64,000 bases of DNA from Heliocybe sulcata (GCA_004369045.1 ML213510.1:565291-629290); one strand, 5' to 3'; positions 35,701 through 48,386 are shown, counted from the first letter of the stretch. Made by a program: numbers and translations. The notes: generated from the sequence alone by a model not told the origin.

Positions 35701-37651
35701 AAGGGGGCGCTGAAGAAGCGCGGCGGCGGCCAAGGAGACGGAGGCGAACTGCTAGTCTTCTTGTTTGACCATGCGTTGCTGATGGTTAAGCAGAAGACAA
35801 AGCATGAACAATACAAGGTCTACCGGCGGGTCAGTACAGGACAGTCCCTCATGCAAGTCTTCCGTTTTCTGAGCACGCGTTACAGCCTATTCCTCTGGAG
35901 CTCTTGTTGGTCTCGGCTCCTGACGAGTTTGGCGGTACGATCAAGGCGCAGGGGAAAGGCAAGCAAGCCCTAGCCAAGAAGAACTCCTTCAACAAGAATG
36001 AGAAGAACGGTCTGAATCCTCCAGCACTTCCCTTCAAGGTCGACGCCAAGGGCGGCTTCGCCATCACCTTCGTACACCTTGGACGAAAATACTACACGCA
36101 GACCCTGTGGGCTAGCACGTACGTCAGCCAGCGCAAGTGGGTTGAGAACATCGTCAAGCAACAAGACACAATGCGGGAACGTAGCATGGTCTTTGACACT
36201 GTGATCCTCAGCGAAGGCTTCTTCCTCGGGCCGAATAAGGTCAACTGCGCGGCGCCCTTCAGTGAGCTCATTTTGTGTGTTTTCTGGCGGGCGTGCTGAC
36301 CTGTCTTATAGATGCTGGAAGGCGCTTCGTATTCGGGACTGACGACGGTGTATACATGTCTAACCTGGACACGCCGACTGATCCAGTGAAGGTTCTCGCC
36401 CTATTGGACGTGTCTCAGATTGACGTTCTGGAGGACTATCAGCTTCTCATTGTCCTTTCAGGTCAGATACCCGCACCCCACTTCACTGTGCTTTTCTGAT
36501 TGAAACCCTGCAGAGCGTCAAGTAATCACCTTTCCTCTGGATGCGCTTGACCAGAGCGACCCCATGGCGGGTTTAAAGCGAGCGAAAAGGATATCATCGC
36601 ACACCTCTTTCTTCAAGGCCGGCGTCTGCTTAGGCAAGACCCTTGTCTGTGTCGTCAAGGCCAGCCCGCTCTCAAGTACTATTAAGACACTGGAGCCTAT
36701 AGACCAGAATGTTCGAGGTAGGAGCAAGCCCACGTTCCGGAAGCTTCTACAGGGTGGACACGACACCCTCAGGGTCTTCAAGGCAAGTGGCGAATTACCT
36801 TTTCCTTGCCATGCTGTTTGACCCTGCTCCCAGGAATTCTACATTCCCGTGGAATCAAGTTCAATACACTTCCTTAAGACGAAGCTTTGCGTAGGCTGCA
36901 CCAAGGGTTTCGAAATCGTTGATCTTGAGAGTCTGGACACGCAAGGTCTTCTGGACCCAGCAGACGAATCTCTCGAGTTCGTCTTGAAGAGAGAGAATCT
37001 GAAGCCGATGGCCATCTATCGCATCGACAATGAGTTCCTCTTATGTTATGATGGTCAGGATAACAACAGAAGTCTTGTTTTCACTCAGCTGACATAATGT
37101 ACAACCAGAATTCGCATTCTACGTCAATAAGAATGGTTGGAGGTCCCGCAAGAACTTCATGGTGCATTGGGAAGGCGTTCCGACAGGATTTGGTGTGTAC
37201 CACTATTCTGCGATTACACTATGTAGTCGCTGACACCGTTTGACCAGCTTTGCGGTATCCTTATGTGCTCGCATTTGAGCCGACCTTTGTGGAGATCCGA
37301 CACGTAGAGACTGGCTCGATGGCGCAGGTCATACAAGGCAACAACCTTCGCTGCCTTTTTGCTGACACACCACCGTCGACGACGAACACGTCAAGTCAAC
37401 TCCACTACAATCCCTACCAGGGCTACGGATACGACCCATACAGCAACCCATATGGTAGTCGACAGTCCATCGGAAGCATACACAGTGGATCACCTAACCC
37501 CTATTCACCCTATCCCAACCCATACTCGCAACGGTCACAAACGATGGGCCGGGACGAGATTCTAATGGTCTCGGATGACCGTGTCATGGCCGTGAGGATG
37601 GCGGGGCCGTCCATGTCTGATTCGGCGTCTCTGGCTTCCGTGCCTCGGTGA
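32749..37651 (+). CDS. Rho1 guanine-nucleotide exchange factor, Rom2-like (DEP-DH-PH-CNH)
   Basis: The start ATG at 32749 has a good context (CGCCATGG). The N-terminal 400 or so residues are Pro/Ser/Gln/Tyr-rich. A DEP-like domain follows (LLSKVAQAFRERTQV, ALDAQKFFHDVTY; about 34005-34255), then the signature GVFTLLTDCYSPTCSRDQLC seen before the DH domain in fungal Rom proteins. The DH domain is at about 34860-35640 (VIYTERDFVRDMEYL restored by splicing; LTKPTTRLARYPLLLEAVL), PH at about 35665-36180 and the citron-homology domain at about 36210-37340. The C-terminal tail is Tyr/Pro/Ser-rich. In yeast, Rom1/Rom2 activate Rho1 at the plasma membrane in the cell-wall-integrity pathway, downstream of wall sensors and Tor2. 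About ten introns; small errors in their borders are likely. Confidence 0.93.
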
Positions 37652-38041
37652 TCTCCCTGTCCCGCGCTTGCTGGCTTCTGTAGATGTAGCATCTATTTGT
37701 TCGTTTCTGTTCTGTTCTGTTACATTATCTGTCGAGATCTTTCTTGTTTGTCTCGTCTCTGTCGCTCTAGCACGCATATATCCTACTGCATCTGTATCGT
37801 CTCAGCATAGTCCCAGCGGTATAATATAAACTCCTGCATACATCGATGCCGTCGCGACAGCAAGGAGAAGTCCAGCGCCGTGCGCCTGCCGTCTTGGCGA
37901 GGGCGGCAGTTCACACGACGAACGAGCCCATTTATGCGAGACCGGTAGTGCTCGTTGCTTGTTACCACCTTCCGGGACGTGTCCCTTCCTCCTTTCCTCG
38001 ACGCCTTGGCCGTACATCCCTGTCATTCTTTTCTAACCACA

Positions 38042-40049
38042 ATGAAGCTCCAAGCTTTAGCCGCTCTTTTGACTGTAATCAGCGCTGCGAACGCTCACGA
38101 ATTCAAGGGACGACATGCCAACATTGCGCATAAGCGCCAAGCGACCAGCAGTTCCAGCGCATCCTCTGCGACGACATCTGTCTCTTCGTCCTCTTCCGCC
38201 TCTACTGCAGCATCTTCGGTGAGCTCTGCTGCAACGTCGGCCAGTGCCCCGGCGACGACCGGTGCCCCTGCTGGCGCGACTGGTTCGTTCGCAGCGACGG
38301 ACATTCTTCCCCTGAGTTCCCTCACGTCTGGCATGCCCACGTTGCCGACACTCCCTCCCGCCTCGACTTACTCGGCTGGCGCGTCTGCTCCTGTCTCTGG
38401 TGCCCCTGCTCTCCCTACCGCCTGTAAGTTCGAACTGAAATAGATGACACGCTTACTGACACAATCACCCGCAGTCGTGTTCCAACCTGGTGTTTGGCCC
38501 GCCCAAGACAAGGTTCCGGAAACAAGTCAGTCTCCTCGGATCTGCTCCTGTTGAAGTTGCTGAGTGTACCCCGTTAGACACCGACGAAGTCGCGGAGTGG
38601 ATGAAGGAGCTTGACGGCTTTAACATCCCGGATCTGACCCCTACTGCTGACGGCTCCTGTGTAGGCGACCCTGTCGCTGCAGCTGCGGCCGCTGACCGTG
38701 GCTGGTGGACTTGTGGTGGGCACACCCGGTTGACCGATATCGTCTCATGCCCAGATAAGATGACTTGGGGTGTCAGGTGCGTGGCTCTGTGATGGAAATC
38801 CGCAACTATATAAACCGGGTCTATCTATTTATAGTTTCGATGATGGACCGTCGCCCTACAGTAAGTTGCGCTGCGCATATCTCGTGGATGATGGTAGCTT
38901 AACGGTACCCCTTTTATCTCCTTGTAGCTGAGTGAGCATCCATAGCGTACTACGGCTCGACGGTCAAATCATTAAACTTGTTTGAACAGGACTCTCCTCC
39001 GGTATCTCGATGAGAAGGACCTCAAGGCTACCTTTTTCGTTGTCGGTTCCCGCGTCATTGAGCGGCCTCAGATCCTTGTCGAGGAGTATATGCAAGGTCA
39101 TGAAATCAGTGTCCACACCTGGTCTCACCGTGTACGTGCCTCGGCCCTCCCGTTGTTGCTAAGTTATTGACAGACAATACATCTAGCCCTTGACCTCTTT
39201 GACGAACGAGCAAGTCGTCGCTGAGCTTGGATGGACCCGTAAGGCGATTAAGACCGTGCTTGGCGTTACACCCACCACTATGCGCCCTCCCTACGGCGAT
39301 ATCGGTTAGTCCTTGTCTCGCTGCATATGCATACTTAGTCTTATACTTCCGGCAGACGACCGTGTTCGTGCCATTTCTTTGGCCATGGGTATGGTCCCTA
39401 TCATCTGGACCAGCAGTCCCTCCAAGATTCCTTTCGACACTAACGGTAAGGTGAAAAGCTGTCCTGTGCGTTCAGTCGACTTAACTTTTCCTCTTCGCAG
39501 ACTGGCGTGTCGCCGGCGGGCTCGTTACCGGACCCCAGTCGTTCGAGACCTTCCAGTCTATCCTTGGCAACGCGTCAACTATGGACACCGGGTAAGGAAC
39601 TTGCAAAGCGAGCAAGGAAGTCCCGCTAACAAATAAACCAGTTTCATCGTTTTGCAGCACGATCTCTATCAGATCACTGTTGAGCTCGCCACTGGCTACA
39701 CTCTTAACGCGGCCCAGACTCACAACCCTCCATTCACCGTACGCTTCAGCGGTTAACTACGGACTGTGTCCAATTCTGATCAATATTTCTGTAGCTGAAA
39801 GCCATTGGTGACTGCAGTAACATCCCTATCACTAACCTGTACCGGGAGACGACCACCAACACGTCGTTCCCGTACAGTAACACGTCGGATGCCAATTCCG
39901 ACACCAGTGCTGCGAGCAGTGGCACCAGTGCAAAGAACGGGTCGAGCACGTCGGGGGCGTCAAGGAGCGCGCTGGACCACGCCATCCCAGGGTTGGGTTT
40001 CATCATCTTAGCCGCCAGCACCGTGATGCTTGGCGGATCTTTACTCTAA
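38042..40049 (+). CDS. GPI-anchored chitin deacetylase (CE4 family)
   Basis: The protein begins with a signal peptide (MKLQALAALLTVISAANA), followed by a Ser/Thr/Ala-rich stretch that should be O-glycosylated. After exon joining the NodB fold is complete: SFDDGPSPYT (catalytic and metal Asp), HEISVHTWSH (metal His pair), RPPYGDID, and LQHD (catalytic His). A second Ser/Thr/Asn-rich spacer and the hydrophobic tail LGFIILAASTVMLGGSLL indicate a GPI anchor. Chitin deacetylases convert wall chitin to chitosan at the outer membrane face or in the wall. A Cys-bearing region with WWTCGG precedes the catalytic domain, as in other basidiomycete CDAs. Several roughly 50-nt introns, including one inside the first catalytic motif region. 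Confidence 0.93.
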
Positions 40050-40469
40050 TTATCTCTTTTGGATTATATAACGGCATACTGGAGAGGACAAGCTTAGGAG
40101 TCGTACATCCACACATTCCGCATACCACTACCCTCCTGATTAATTGCATTGTTAGAAGTTTCAAATCCTGCATACCTTTCTGATGGAATTGGAGAGCATG
40201 ACATCACTCCGACGTCCCATACGCTGCGTAACATTGCGCAAAGGTCCAGCGAGGCAGAAATGATGATAAATAGTGCATTTGTTGTACGTCTAAGGTAGTC
40301 CGGCCTAATCCCGTGTTGAGAAAATATGTGTGAACGGCAAACTAGTGATACGTGTCAATGCTAGGCCCAGCAGGCAGATAATGATGTGGAGTACAGTGCA
40401 TAGTTTATGTCTAACCTATCTATTGCAATATGAAGCAGACCGGGATTACAGACAATACCTACTATAAGA

Positions 40470-41385
40470 CTATGAGTACGGGTCGGTGAAGCGGACACTC
40501 TTCCTGCGAGAAGGAGGCTCCGAGTCCTCGGATGCTGAGTCCGCAGCCAGCGCGGTGCGATATTTCGCCGACGACGAGTCCGAGATGGACGATGCGCGAG
40601 ACGCATTGAGAAACTTCGGGATGCCCACTATCTTGAGCGGGAAGAAAGCACGGGAGGAGCGCGGCGTAGAGGGGGCGGTAGAGGTCGCTGTGGACCCCGA
40701 GAGAGACGGGGTGGAAGGAGAGGTAGAGTCGCTCGTGTCGCCGCTGGCGACGGGGTTAGTTGTCTTTCGAAGAGATGAGCGAGCTGGTGGGGGAGGGAGG
40801 CGGATGGGCGAGGCGGAGCGGTTGGAACGCGACCGGCGCGGGGAGTATGCGTTATGTACTCGGGGAATGTGGGTCCCTGGTCCGGAGGGCACAGACTGAG
40901 CTGCCCCAAGCGGTCGTATGTGAGGTGTGCGCGAAAGGTGGAGGCCCATTGCGATCTGCTCTGGCGTCGGTCGGGTGTCGAGGTCGTCGTGACGCATGAA
41001 GGTGGGCACTGAGGGAGTCCGCTCTTCAGGAGTAGAGTACATGACGTGTCCACGAGGCTTTTCGCATATGTGATTAGTACTGCGGGACTAACAAGATTAT
41101 ACCAGCACTCACGCCGTAATCCGCCTCCCGTCGTCTCACAAGCGAAAGCTGCCTGCGCATGGTGTGTATGATCTTCGTCGCTGTGCTTTGCGGTCTGGAC
41201 GTCGACGCTCCCGGAGTAGACATTTGTACATCATTGTACAAAGCGCTCTGCGCCGGCAATGAGGATGTCTCGGAGTACATGGGCGGATTCAGAGCGGCAC
41301 GCGATCGCTCGTCGGTTGTGAGAATGGCAGACGCCGTCCGCGCATGGCGACGGCGAGAGGGATGGGCTGCGTCTCTGCTGGCCAT
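40470..41385 (-). CDS. serine/arginine/proline-rich orphan protein
   Basis: Two exons (41385-41113 and 41057-40470) encode 286 aa. The intron has a strong branch-point match (TACTAATCAC) and both exons are whole codons. The N-terminus is basic (SRRRHARTASAIL), a middle stretch is Ser/Thr/Pro-rich and likely disordered, and the end reads RRKSVRFTDPYS. I recognise no domain. The RRKSVRF piece resembles a phosphorylation site or a PP1-type docking motif (K-S-V-R-F), which would suggest a regulatory partner protein; that is inference. Convergent with the chitin deacetylase and 475 bp downstream of the carnitine acetyltransferase. Confidence 0.65.
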
Positions 41386-41860
41386 CGTAGAGAAATTGTG
41401 TCGTCGTCGTCGAGCACGTCGGGCAGGAACAGAGGGAGGGTTACGAGGTAGGGTACAGCGAAGAGTATGACGAGAGCGGTCGGCTCGCGTGGAGGGCGCA
41501 GCGGACGCATGGGTTGCCTTGCTCAGCCCAGGCCCCAAAAAAATCAGCGTGCCTGAAGCCTGTCTCGCATCTTTCCGGATATTACCGCCGGTGTGGCTGT
41601 GCCGCTAGACTCATGCTTCAACTTTTCTAAGGGCGCTCCGGTAACGCAAGCGAGAAGCCCTTTTGAGCATTGATCTGGCAGACTGCATTGAGAGCCGCCG
41701 CCATGATGTAGCGGCGTCGACAGAAGATCCGGATATAGGCACGGCAAGTATACCACTTTTCAGCAGCTTAGGTAGCATCGTATGGGCCAAGGACCCTAGC
41801 ACAATGTAGAGAGTAAACAATAAGCCAAGAAGACACGTCATACAGTATCCCGCAACTAAA

Positions 41861-44182
41861 TTACAACTTTGACTTAACCGTACTAGCCGAGAATAAATCA
41901 TACAGATCCAGCGCAGCCTTCTCAATCTCCTTACAGAACTGCGCATTCGGCGCCTCCTTCCTCGACGTGATGGTATATTGCAGTCGGTCTGGTCACTATC
42001 AGCTCCTGCTAACTCGGCCGTACAATAGCAAGGCTTACCGTCATAACCCGTCATATATGCGACGCCGAATCCGTCCGGCACGACCTCTCCCCACCCGTAG
42101 ACCGGGAAGTGCTTCGACCAGACAGCAGACGTACTGAGCACCCAGTGGCTCGACCTCTGGAACAGTGGGTCCGCGTATAAGGACGGCGTCGGCTCGCCCT
42201 CCCGCAGGCACTTCCTCAAACCTACACTCCAGACATTAACAATTCCTCCCAGCACAAAGCCACCACCACGCTCACCAAACAAATGCCGGTCCACGCCCTC
42301 CCCGTTCCCGGCCTCCTTCGCCAACCCAATATGTTTCTTCGCCGCCTCCACAAACAGCCGCTTCCTCTCCTCCACCCCAACCTTCTTATCATCCATCGCC
42401 CACGCCCACCTATCGCTCTCGCCGGTCACCACTCTAATCGCCTCCGTCCGCCCCTTCCTAAACTTCCTCGTCGTAGCCGCCTCGTACGTCCCCCCGCTTC
42501 GCTTCGTCTTGTCGAACCCTATGAGGCGCAGGTACGCCAGCTGCACGATCATCTGCGCGAACGCGTCCGGGGAGACGCCGAACGTCTTGATCGCAGCCTT
42601 GCCGTACGACGTGAGGTGGTAGGACATCTCCTGACTTTCAATAAGCTCCTGCGCAGCCCGTATTGCTTCGACAATCGCCTTCTCCGTAGCAGGCGAGACG
42701 GCCCAGTCGAGCGGCGTAGGGCTGGGCGCGCTGCCAGAGGGTGCGCCGTGGTCAAACTTGGGATCCCACAGCGCATCGAGGACCTCGTCGCACATCCGTG
42801 CAGTGGGCGTGCCGTCCATGACCGAGTGCTCGCCCATAAATCCCGCTTTGGCGTTGTCGAACACGACGAACTGGCAGGGCTTGTCGACCCACCGGTTGCG
42901 CAGGCCCAGCACCACGGAGCCGGGGTTGGCTGATGAGAGGGTGACGGCGCCGTGCCAGAGGAAACGGCTGTGCTCGACGGGGCCTAAGGGCTGCTCAGTG
43001 TCCAGGCAGACCACGAAGGCGGCGGAGTGGATGGCCTCGATGATCGAGGCGTTCTGGGAGCTTGAGAGAAGTTCCGCGTAGTCCTAGGAAGGGTGACATT
43101 CGCTTTAAGGAGGATGCATGAGTGTTCTTGTTTACCTTTGCCCAGATATCTCGATTCGAAGCCGTCAACACGCCAACCCCAGGGTACTCTTCCTTGGTGC
43201 TGTCGTAGATATGCTGGAATTGCCTGTCCAAGAGGTCAGAAGCTAGCAAAGGACTCAGGACGAGAAATGGTACTTTTCAAATTCAGCGGTACTGAGGATT
43301 CGACCGTTGTGGGCGGCATCGAGTCGCCACACCCGGCCTTTGCGTAGTACGGCGATGTGTCCAGAGTTCCCTGGATCCCCTTCTTTAGCATATGTGACGC
43401 TCCAGTCCAAGCCGTCTGCACCGGGTACGCGACAACAGTCGAACATCCATCTTGGCTAACCATTAGAGGGAAAGGAGAATCGAGAACGACGGATATTCAC
43501 CTGTATGTGTCCATATCCAGGGGACCTTCTTTAGTAGCCTCGGGTTTGATCAAGCCTTGCTTCAGTTTCTGCCTGAATAACATTACCGCCCGTGTTAGAC
43601 TGGCTGCCCTGGAGGTCGGAGTCTGCGGTAGATGCGGGGGTGCATCATCGAAACCATCTGACAGTACTCAAGTGTTCAGACACGCCATGCATACCCTTTG
43701 AACTGTCCTTACAGTAGTACGACACGTTTATCACGACCTGATGGTGATCGAATGAGATGTATTACTTTCAAAGGAAGCGAACCTAAGCACACCGAATCTC
43801 TATAACTGAGATACGCTCCATCGTCCCACCACTGCTCAAGCCAATGCTCCGTCTCCTCCCGCCGCTTGTTCAACCTCTTCTGCAGCTCCGGCGCCGGGCC
43901 ATGCGCGAACTCGTCAATCTTCGCTACCGTTAAATCGTACTCATTCTCGGTCCACGCTAGCGGCTTCAAGGACTCCTTTAGACGCGCGACAGTCTTGGAC
44001 AGCTCAGGAACAGGCAGCTTGGGGAGGGTGCTCTGGCTTGCGAAGGTGATTGTGCCGGGAGGCGGCGCTGGGGCGAGTTTCTTCCAGTCCGCTGGGCGTG
44101 TCGACATTCTCCTCGCGCTTGCCCTGAGGAGACCAGATAGCGAGGGGTTTCGAGGGCGCAGCAAATGGACCAGGACGACCAT
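41861..44182 (-). CDS. carnitine O-acetyltransferase, probable mitochondrial/peroxisomal dual form
   Basis: Moves acetyl groups between CoA and carnitine so that they can cross organelle membranes. The choline/carnitine acyltransferase fold is complete: LDRQFQHIYDSTKEEYPGVG, LTASNRDIWAK, the catalytic His in GEHSVMDG (codon 42828-42826), and VPDGFGVAYMTGYDG near 42080-42040. The last exon ends in SKL (stop at 41861-41863), a classic PTS1 peroxisome signal. The first ATG (44182) opens an Arg/Leu/Ser-rich, acid-free stretch typical of mitochondrial presequences. A second in-frame ATG at 44107 begins MSTRPADWKK at the start of the mature domain. Yeast Cat2 is dual-targeted by this same arrangement. 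Open reading beyond 41861 to 41611 exists in another frame only. Confidence 0.92.
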
Positions 44183-44539
44183 GTCGAGGGTGCGGACAGA
44201 GGCCGGCCCGGCTTTATATGGAACGCGCTTGATCAAACGCGTCCGTTTCGGTCCTATTCACCGCGTGGTTTTGCCTCAAAAACGTCGTTGTTCAAACGCT
44301 CAATATTCCCTTCGAGCCGACCCTGTGCCTCTTCATGACGACAGATCTCAGAGCGAGACTACATGTATTAATGTTGCTGCTTATCCCTACTGCCACTACG
44401 ATGAGCAGGACGTGCTGCAAGACCTGGAAAAGACCGGCAACTGGGCCCTGGTAATAGACTTGACATATGATTATACGAATTACCGGTCATTTGATTGACT
44501 TGCTGTCCCAGCATCAGGAACTTGGCACGCATGTGGTGG

Positions 44540-45400
44540 ATCTAAGCAGAAGAGGATCGGGGTGGGTGCATTCTACAACAAGTACCTGATCAAGACCTGT
44601 AAGCCCGCATTTTCTTCCCTTTAGTGCTTATGTCGACCGATGGCGTTTAGATTTGCTCTGCCAGTCCGCTTTAATAGGCACGGACGCCTGCTCCTGTTGA
44701 CTCTTCTAGATCGTCGTTTGACTTCCGGCAGGGTTGTGATCAAGCGTGAGCCAGAAATCAAAAGCGACGAGTACACATATCCGCAAAATCATTCATCCGT
44801 GCTTGCACTATACGAGATAACTACCGGTGTATCGTCACCAAGGAAGTCGACATCGACATCGAGGCGTGTGATTTCGATGAGTGAACGACATCAGTAAGCA
44901 CGCAGTATGTACACATCTACCCAGAATCGACAAACAAGAATTTGTCTGAGAACAAGGTAAGTGCCTCGCAGTCGCTTCTTCGAGGCTTGTTTAATCGGTC
45001 AGTTAGAGTATGCGTCCACTGTTTGGGCTGTGCTCGAAGCCTTTGGCCACCCCTCCATCAAAAACCAGCTCTCGGGACCGAAAATTCACCGTCTCGAGAA
45101 CGTACTCACTCTGGACCCGGTTATGCACAAACTTAAGGTGTGGTTTGTTTCCTGTGTCGTATCTTACAGAAAGGCAGTCTTTAGGCTTGCGGTGAATGAT
45201 CTTCGAGACTAACGACGAACGCCTCGCGCTCCCCGACCCGACCTTCTTACGCATTCGTGCTTCACGCTGCAGAGTTGCACACTTAGCTGGTGTTGCGAAA
45301 TATTACGACCAACTGGAGAATGGTGATGAGTACCATAAGGCAGGTGCTGTTCCTGCTGAAGCGCTGATGCGTGATGTCTTGACAGCTCGTTTGTACGACA
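44540..45400 (+). pseudogene. broken fungal HNH_2-type nuclease-domain gene
   Basis: The spliced reading resembles the Agaricomycete HNH_2-like family in order: GVGAFYNKYL, PAPVDSSRSSFDF, IRDNYRCIVTKEVDI, TQYVHIYPESTN, then after an intron (44957-45002) YASTVWAVLEAFG, SGPKIHRLENVLTLDP, and in another frame FETNDERLALPDPTFLRI with RVAHLAG. Two in-frame TGA codons (44747-44749 and 44882-44884) interrupt it, and a frame change is needed near 45185-45196. No intron of reasonable size removes them. The function of the intact family is unknown; members carry an HNH nuclease-like core. The gene looks dead. The 5' end is not clear. Confidence 0.7.
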
Positions 45401-45925
45401 TGATCAGTCAAAACTCAAGGGGCGGACACCGGGAGATGCCGGGACCTTATGCGGGGGCTTTGAGGGCCTTACTGAGAGCCTTTCACTTTCACATGGGGAC
45501 TCTGAGCTCGCCTCAGGCCAATTGCAAGTGGCTCGGTGTCGTTTCAGTGAGGCCTTGAAACTCTCCAAGCAGCGTAGACATAGCTAGATGAAGATCCCAG
45601 TTAAACTAAAGTGGGAATCAAACAGCACGGTCCCCGGAGTTATTCTGCTAATGCAATTAACTGTCCAAAGAATGTGAACGACTGAGCAAGAAACAGGAAT
45701 ATCCGCGAATGGAAGTCGACCTGCCTGACTCGGGTGCGGGGAGGCGCCGGCATCGGCCGTGTCTGATCGGCCGCTGCGCCCTTTTTGGCTCTCTCAGCAG
45801 CTCATAACACCCTCCTTCCTTTTTCTGCTTTACATCCAGCTCTTATAACCGAGAATACTGACTCTTGGTTAACGAATCACGAATCTATACCCCACTTTTT
45901 GCTCGGATTCAAATTTGAAGGCGTT

Positions 45926-48093
45926 ATGGCCCCAGTCGAGACTGAATACTATGACCTGGTACGCCCGTTCGCGGTCACAGAAATGACACAGGAACACTGA
46001 AGACTATGTGGTCCGGACAGTTGGGGGTGGCGCCAGATGCGACTGATAATGACTTGAAGAAGGGGTACAGGAAGGCCGCCATGAAGGTGAGCGGACATTA
46101 CGGCGATGGTGTGGCGTCCGACCGACGATGATGTTTCGGCCAGTACCACCCCGACAAGAACAAGTCGGCAGAGGCGGAGGAGAAGTTTAAGGACATTAGG
46201 TGCGCTTTGTTTAGATGATATGTGCATGTCGGCTGGACGAGGCTCTTTAGTAAAGCGTATCAGGTCCTTTCCGATCCCGTGAGCTGTGCTTCCCGCTGTC
46301 TCACTGCGCATCACGACTGACGATGAGGCGTGTAGAATATGCGGGCCGTGTATGATAAGCACGGTAAGAAGATGGTAGGCGTTGCTTCAAGTAGTTCTGT
46401 GTTGGAATATTGAAGGCGCCTTAGATGGAAAAGGATGGCCAGGTCGGTGTAGACGACGCAGCCGGCTTCTTCGCCAACGTATTCGGCGGCGAGCGTTTCA
46501 AGGATTATGTGAGCCACACCTTCTTACTGCGGTACCTCGGCTCACGTCGTCTAGATCGGAGAAATCTCCCTAATGAAAGAAATGACCTCCGCCGCCAGCG
46601 CCATGATGTCCGAAGAAGAAAAGGCCGAGCTCGAGGCGCAAATGAACGGCACTTCCTCCCCTGCCATCAACTCCCCAACCTCTGAGCCCGCCACCCTGCA
46701 CACCCCAGCGCCCTCCTCCCCGCCCCGCACTGTCTCACCCTCGCTAAATGGCACTGCCATTGGCACCGACACGCCCACCCACGCTCCCTCGTCCACCCTC
46801 TCCCCGACGCCCTCCATCCCTGACACCTCTAAGCTCTCACCGGAGGAGAAGAAAGAGGCGGCGGAGAAGAGGAAGCGCAAGATCTCGCCCGAGCAGCGGA
46901 AGAAGCTCCAAGAACTCGAGGACGAGCGGCACAAAGCGATGAAGGAGCGTATCGACGATCTGACGAAGAAGCTGATTGAGCGGCTGAGACCGTTTGTGGA
47001 CGCGAAGAATCCGGGCGCGAAGGATGATCCCGAGACGGCAGCGTTTGAGGCGCGGATACGGCTGGAGGCGGAGGATCTAAAGTTGGAGAGCTTCGGGGTT
47101 GAGGTGAGCATGCATTTTGGATTGATGAGTGATTGGGTGAGTGAGACGGGGCATGTGGCGTTTCGGTGCACAGCTATTGCAGACTGTTGGGAGTGTATAT
47201 ATTATGAAGGCGACGTCGTTTATGAAGTCGAAGAAGTTCCTTGGCATGTGAGCTCTGTTTCCGCGCGTGTCCTGACCGCCTCCCTCCTGATCATTGCCTT
47301 GCCTTGGTTTCTCGTGTGTCTAGTCCTGGATTTTGGTCAAGGCTCAAGGAGAAAGGGACAGTCGCGAAGGACGCGTGGGGAGTTATTGGCAGTGCGTGAG
47401 TACAGCACTAACTCCCGCAGTCATGGTATGCGTGAACGGACTATTGACATTGGCCCTATGTTCAGCGTTGGTGTCCAGTCGCTCATTGCGGATATGGAGA
47501 AGCTCCAGGCGAAGGGCGCGAGTGAGGAGGAACTGAGAGCTTTGGAGATGGACGTGACCGGGAAGGTTGGCCTCCTCCGAGCACGGGTAGTCAACTAGCT
47601 GATGCATCCTTCAATTCAAGATCCTACTCGCATCGTGGCGAGGGACAAGATTCGAAGTCGTGCAGGTGCTTCGTGAGGTACGTTTCTGGTCGATGAAGGT
47701 AGTCCAGGATACGTTGTTCAGAGAGACTTTGCATTCAGGTCGCGGACAATGTCCTGAAAGAACCAGGCGCCTCCGACCAAGTGTTGCTCAACCGCGCTAA
47801 GGGCCTGCTCCTCATCGGGGCGATCTTCAAGTCGACGCAGCCAGATGAAACGGACGAGGAGCGCAGAGAGCTCGAGAGGTACGATGCGCGTGTAGGCCCC
47901 GCGCGATTCAAGAGCTGATTTGACCTGCACTTCTAGGATGGTCGCCGAAGCAGCAGCGGGCAAGTCGAAGCACCATCAGCTGCGCGCACAAGCACGAGCC
48001 TCTGCGAAGCACAAGGAGCACACAACGACGCCGGGTGTGGGGGGTGCGGAGAAGCCGCCCACTCCGCCCGTAGCAGCGGCTGCAAGCTCATAG
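45926..48093 (+). CDS. DnaJ/Hsp40 protein with DnaJ-X domain (Caj1/Djp1-like)
   Basis: The first exon encodes MAPVETEYYDL; later small exons complete the J domain LGVAPDATDNDLKKGYRKAA, with the HPD motif at 46147-46155, then AYQVLSDP and MRAVYDKHGKK. A linker rich in Ser, Pro and Thr follows (about 46630-46840), then a highly charged Lys/Glu coiled coil (about 46840-47000) and the DnaJ-X domain (SVYIMKATSFMKSKKFLG and, near the end, VADNVLKEPGASDQVLLNRAKGLLLIGAIF). J proteins stimulate Hsp70 ATPase. Yeast Caj1 and Djp1 have this layout, and Djp1 helps peroxisomal and mitochondrial import. At least eight introns; those near 47100-47440 are the least certain. Confidence 0.88.
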
Positions 48094-48386
48094 AGGATAC
48101 CTCTCTAGGTTCTGCTCCTTTTTATTCTCTTTGCGCACTACTATCTATGTATGTGGACCGCCGCTACGCTATATTTGGTTGTAATGTTAAGTATTTGCCT
48201 CTGGGACGAGGTTGGTGGGTATATTCGTGTATTGTGGTACAGATATATATACATTCTGGCTGGGAATATAGGTTATGGTACTGGGGTATATGGAGAGTTG
48301 GTTTTGCTGGATGGTGCGTGCTGGATTTAGCTTAAGTGAGGTGCATAAGGATAAACCAAGGGTCTGAATGCTGTTCTGGGACTGAT

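Noticed and set aside
41611-41860. Apparent C-terminal extension of the carnitine acetyltransferase open frame
   Set aside because: It is read-through of an intron; the correct last exon reaches a stop at 41861 right after SKL.
46551-47171. 206-codon minus-strand frame rich in Ser
   Set aside because: Antisense shadow of the Glu/Lys-rich part of the DnaJ gene.
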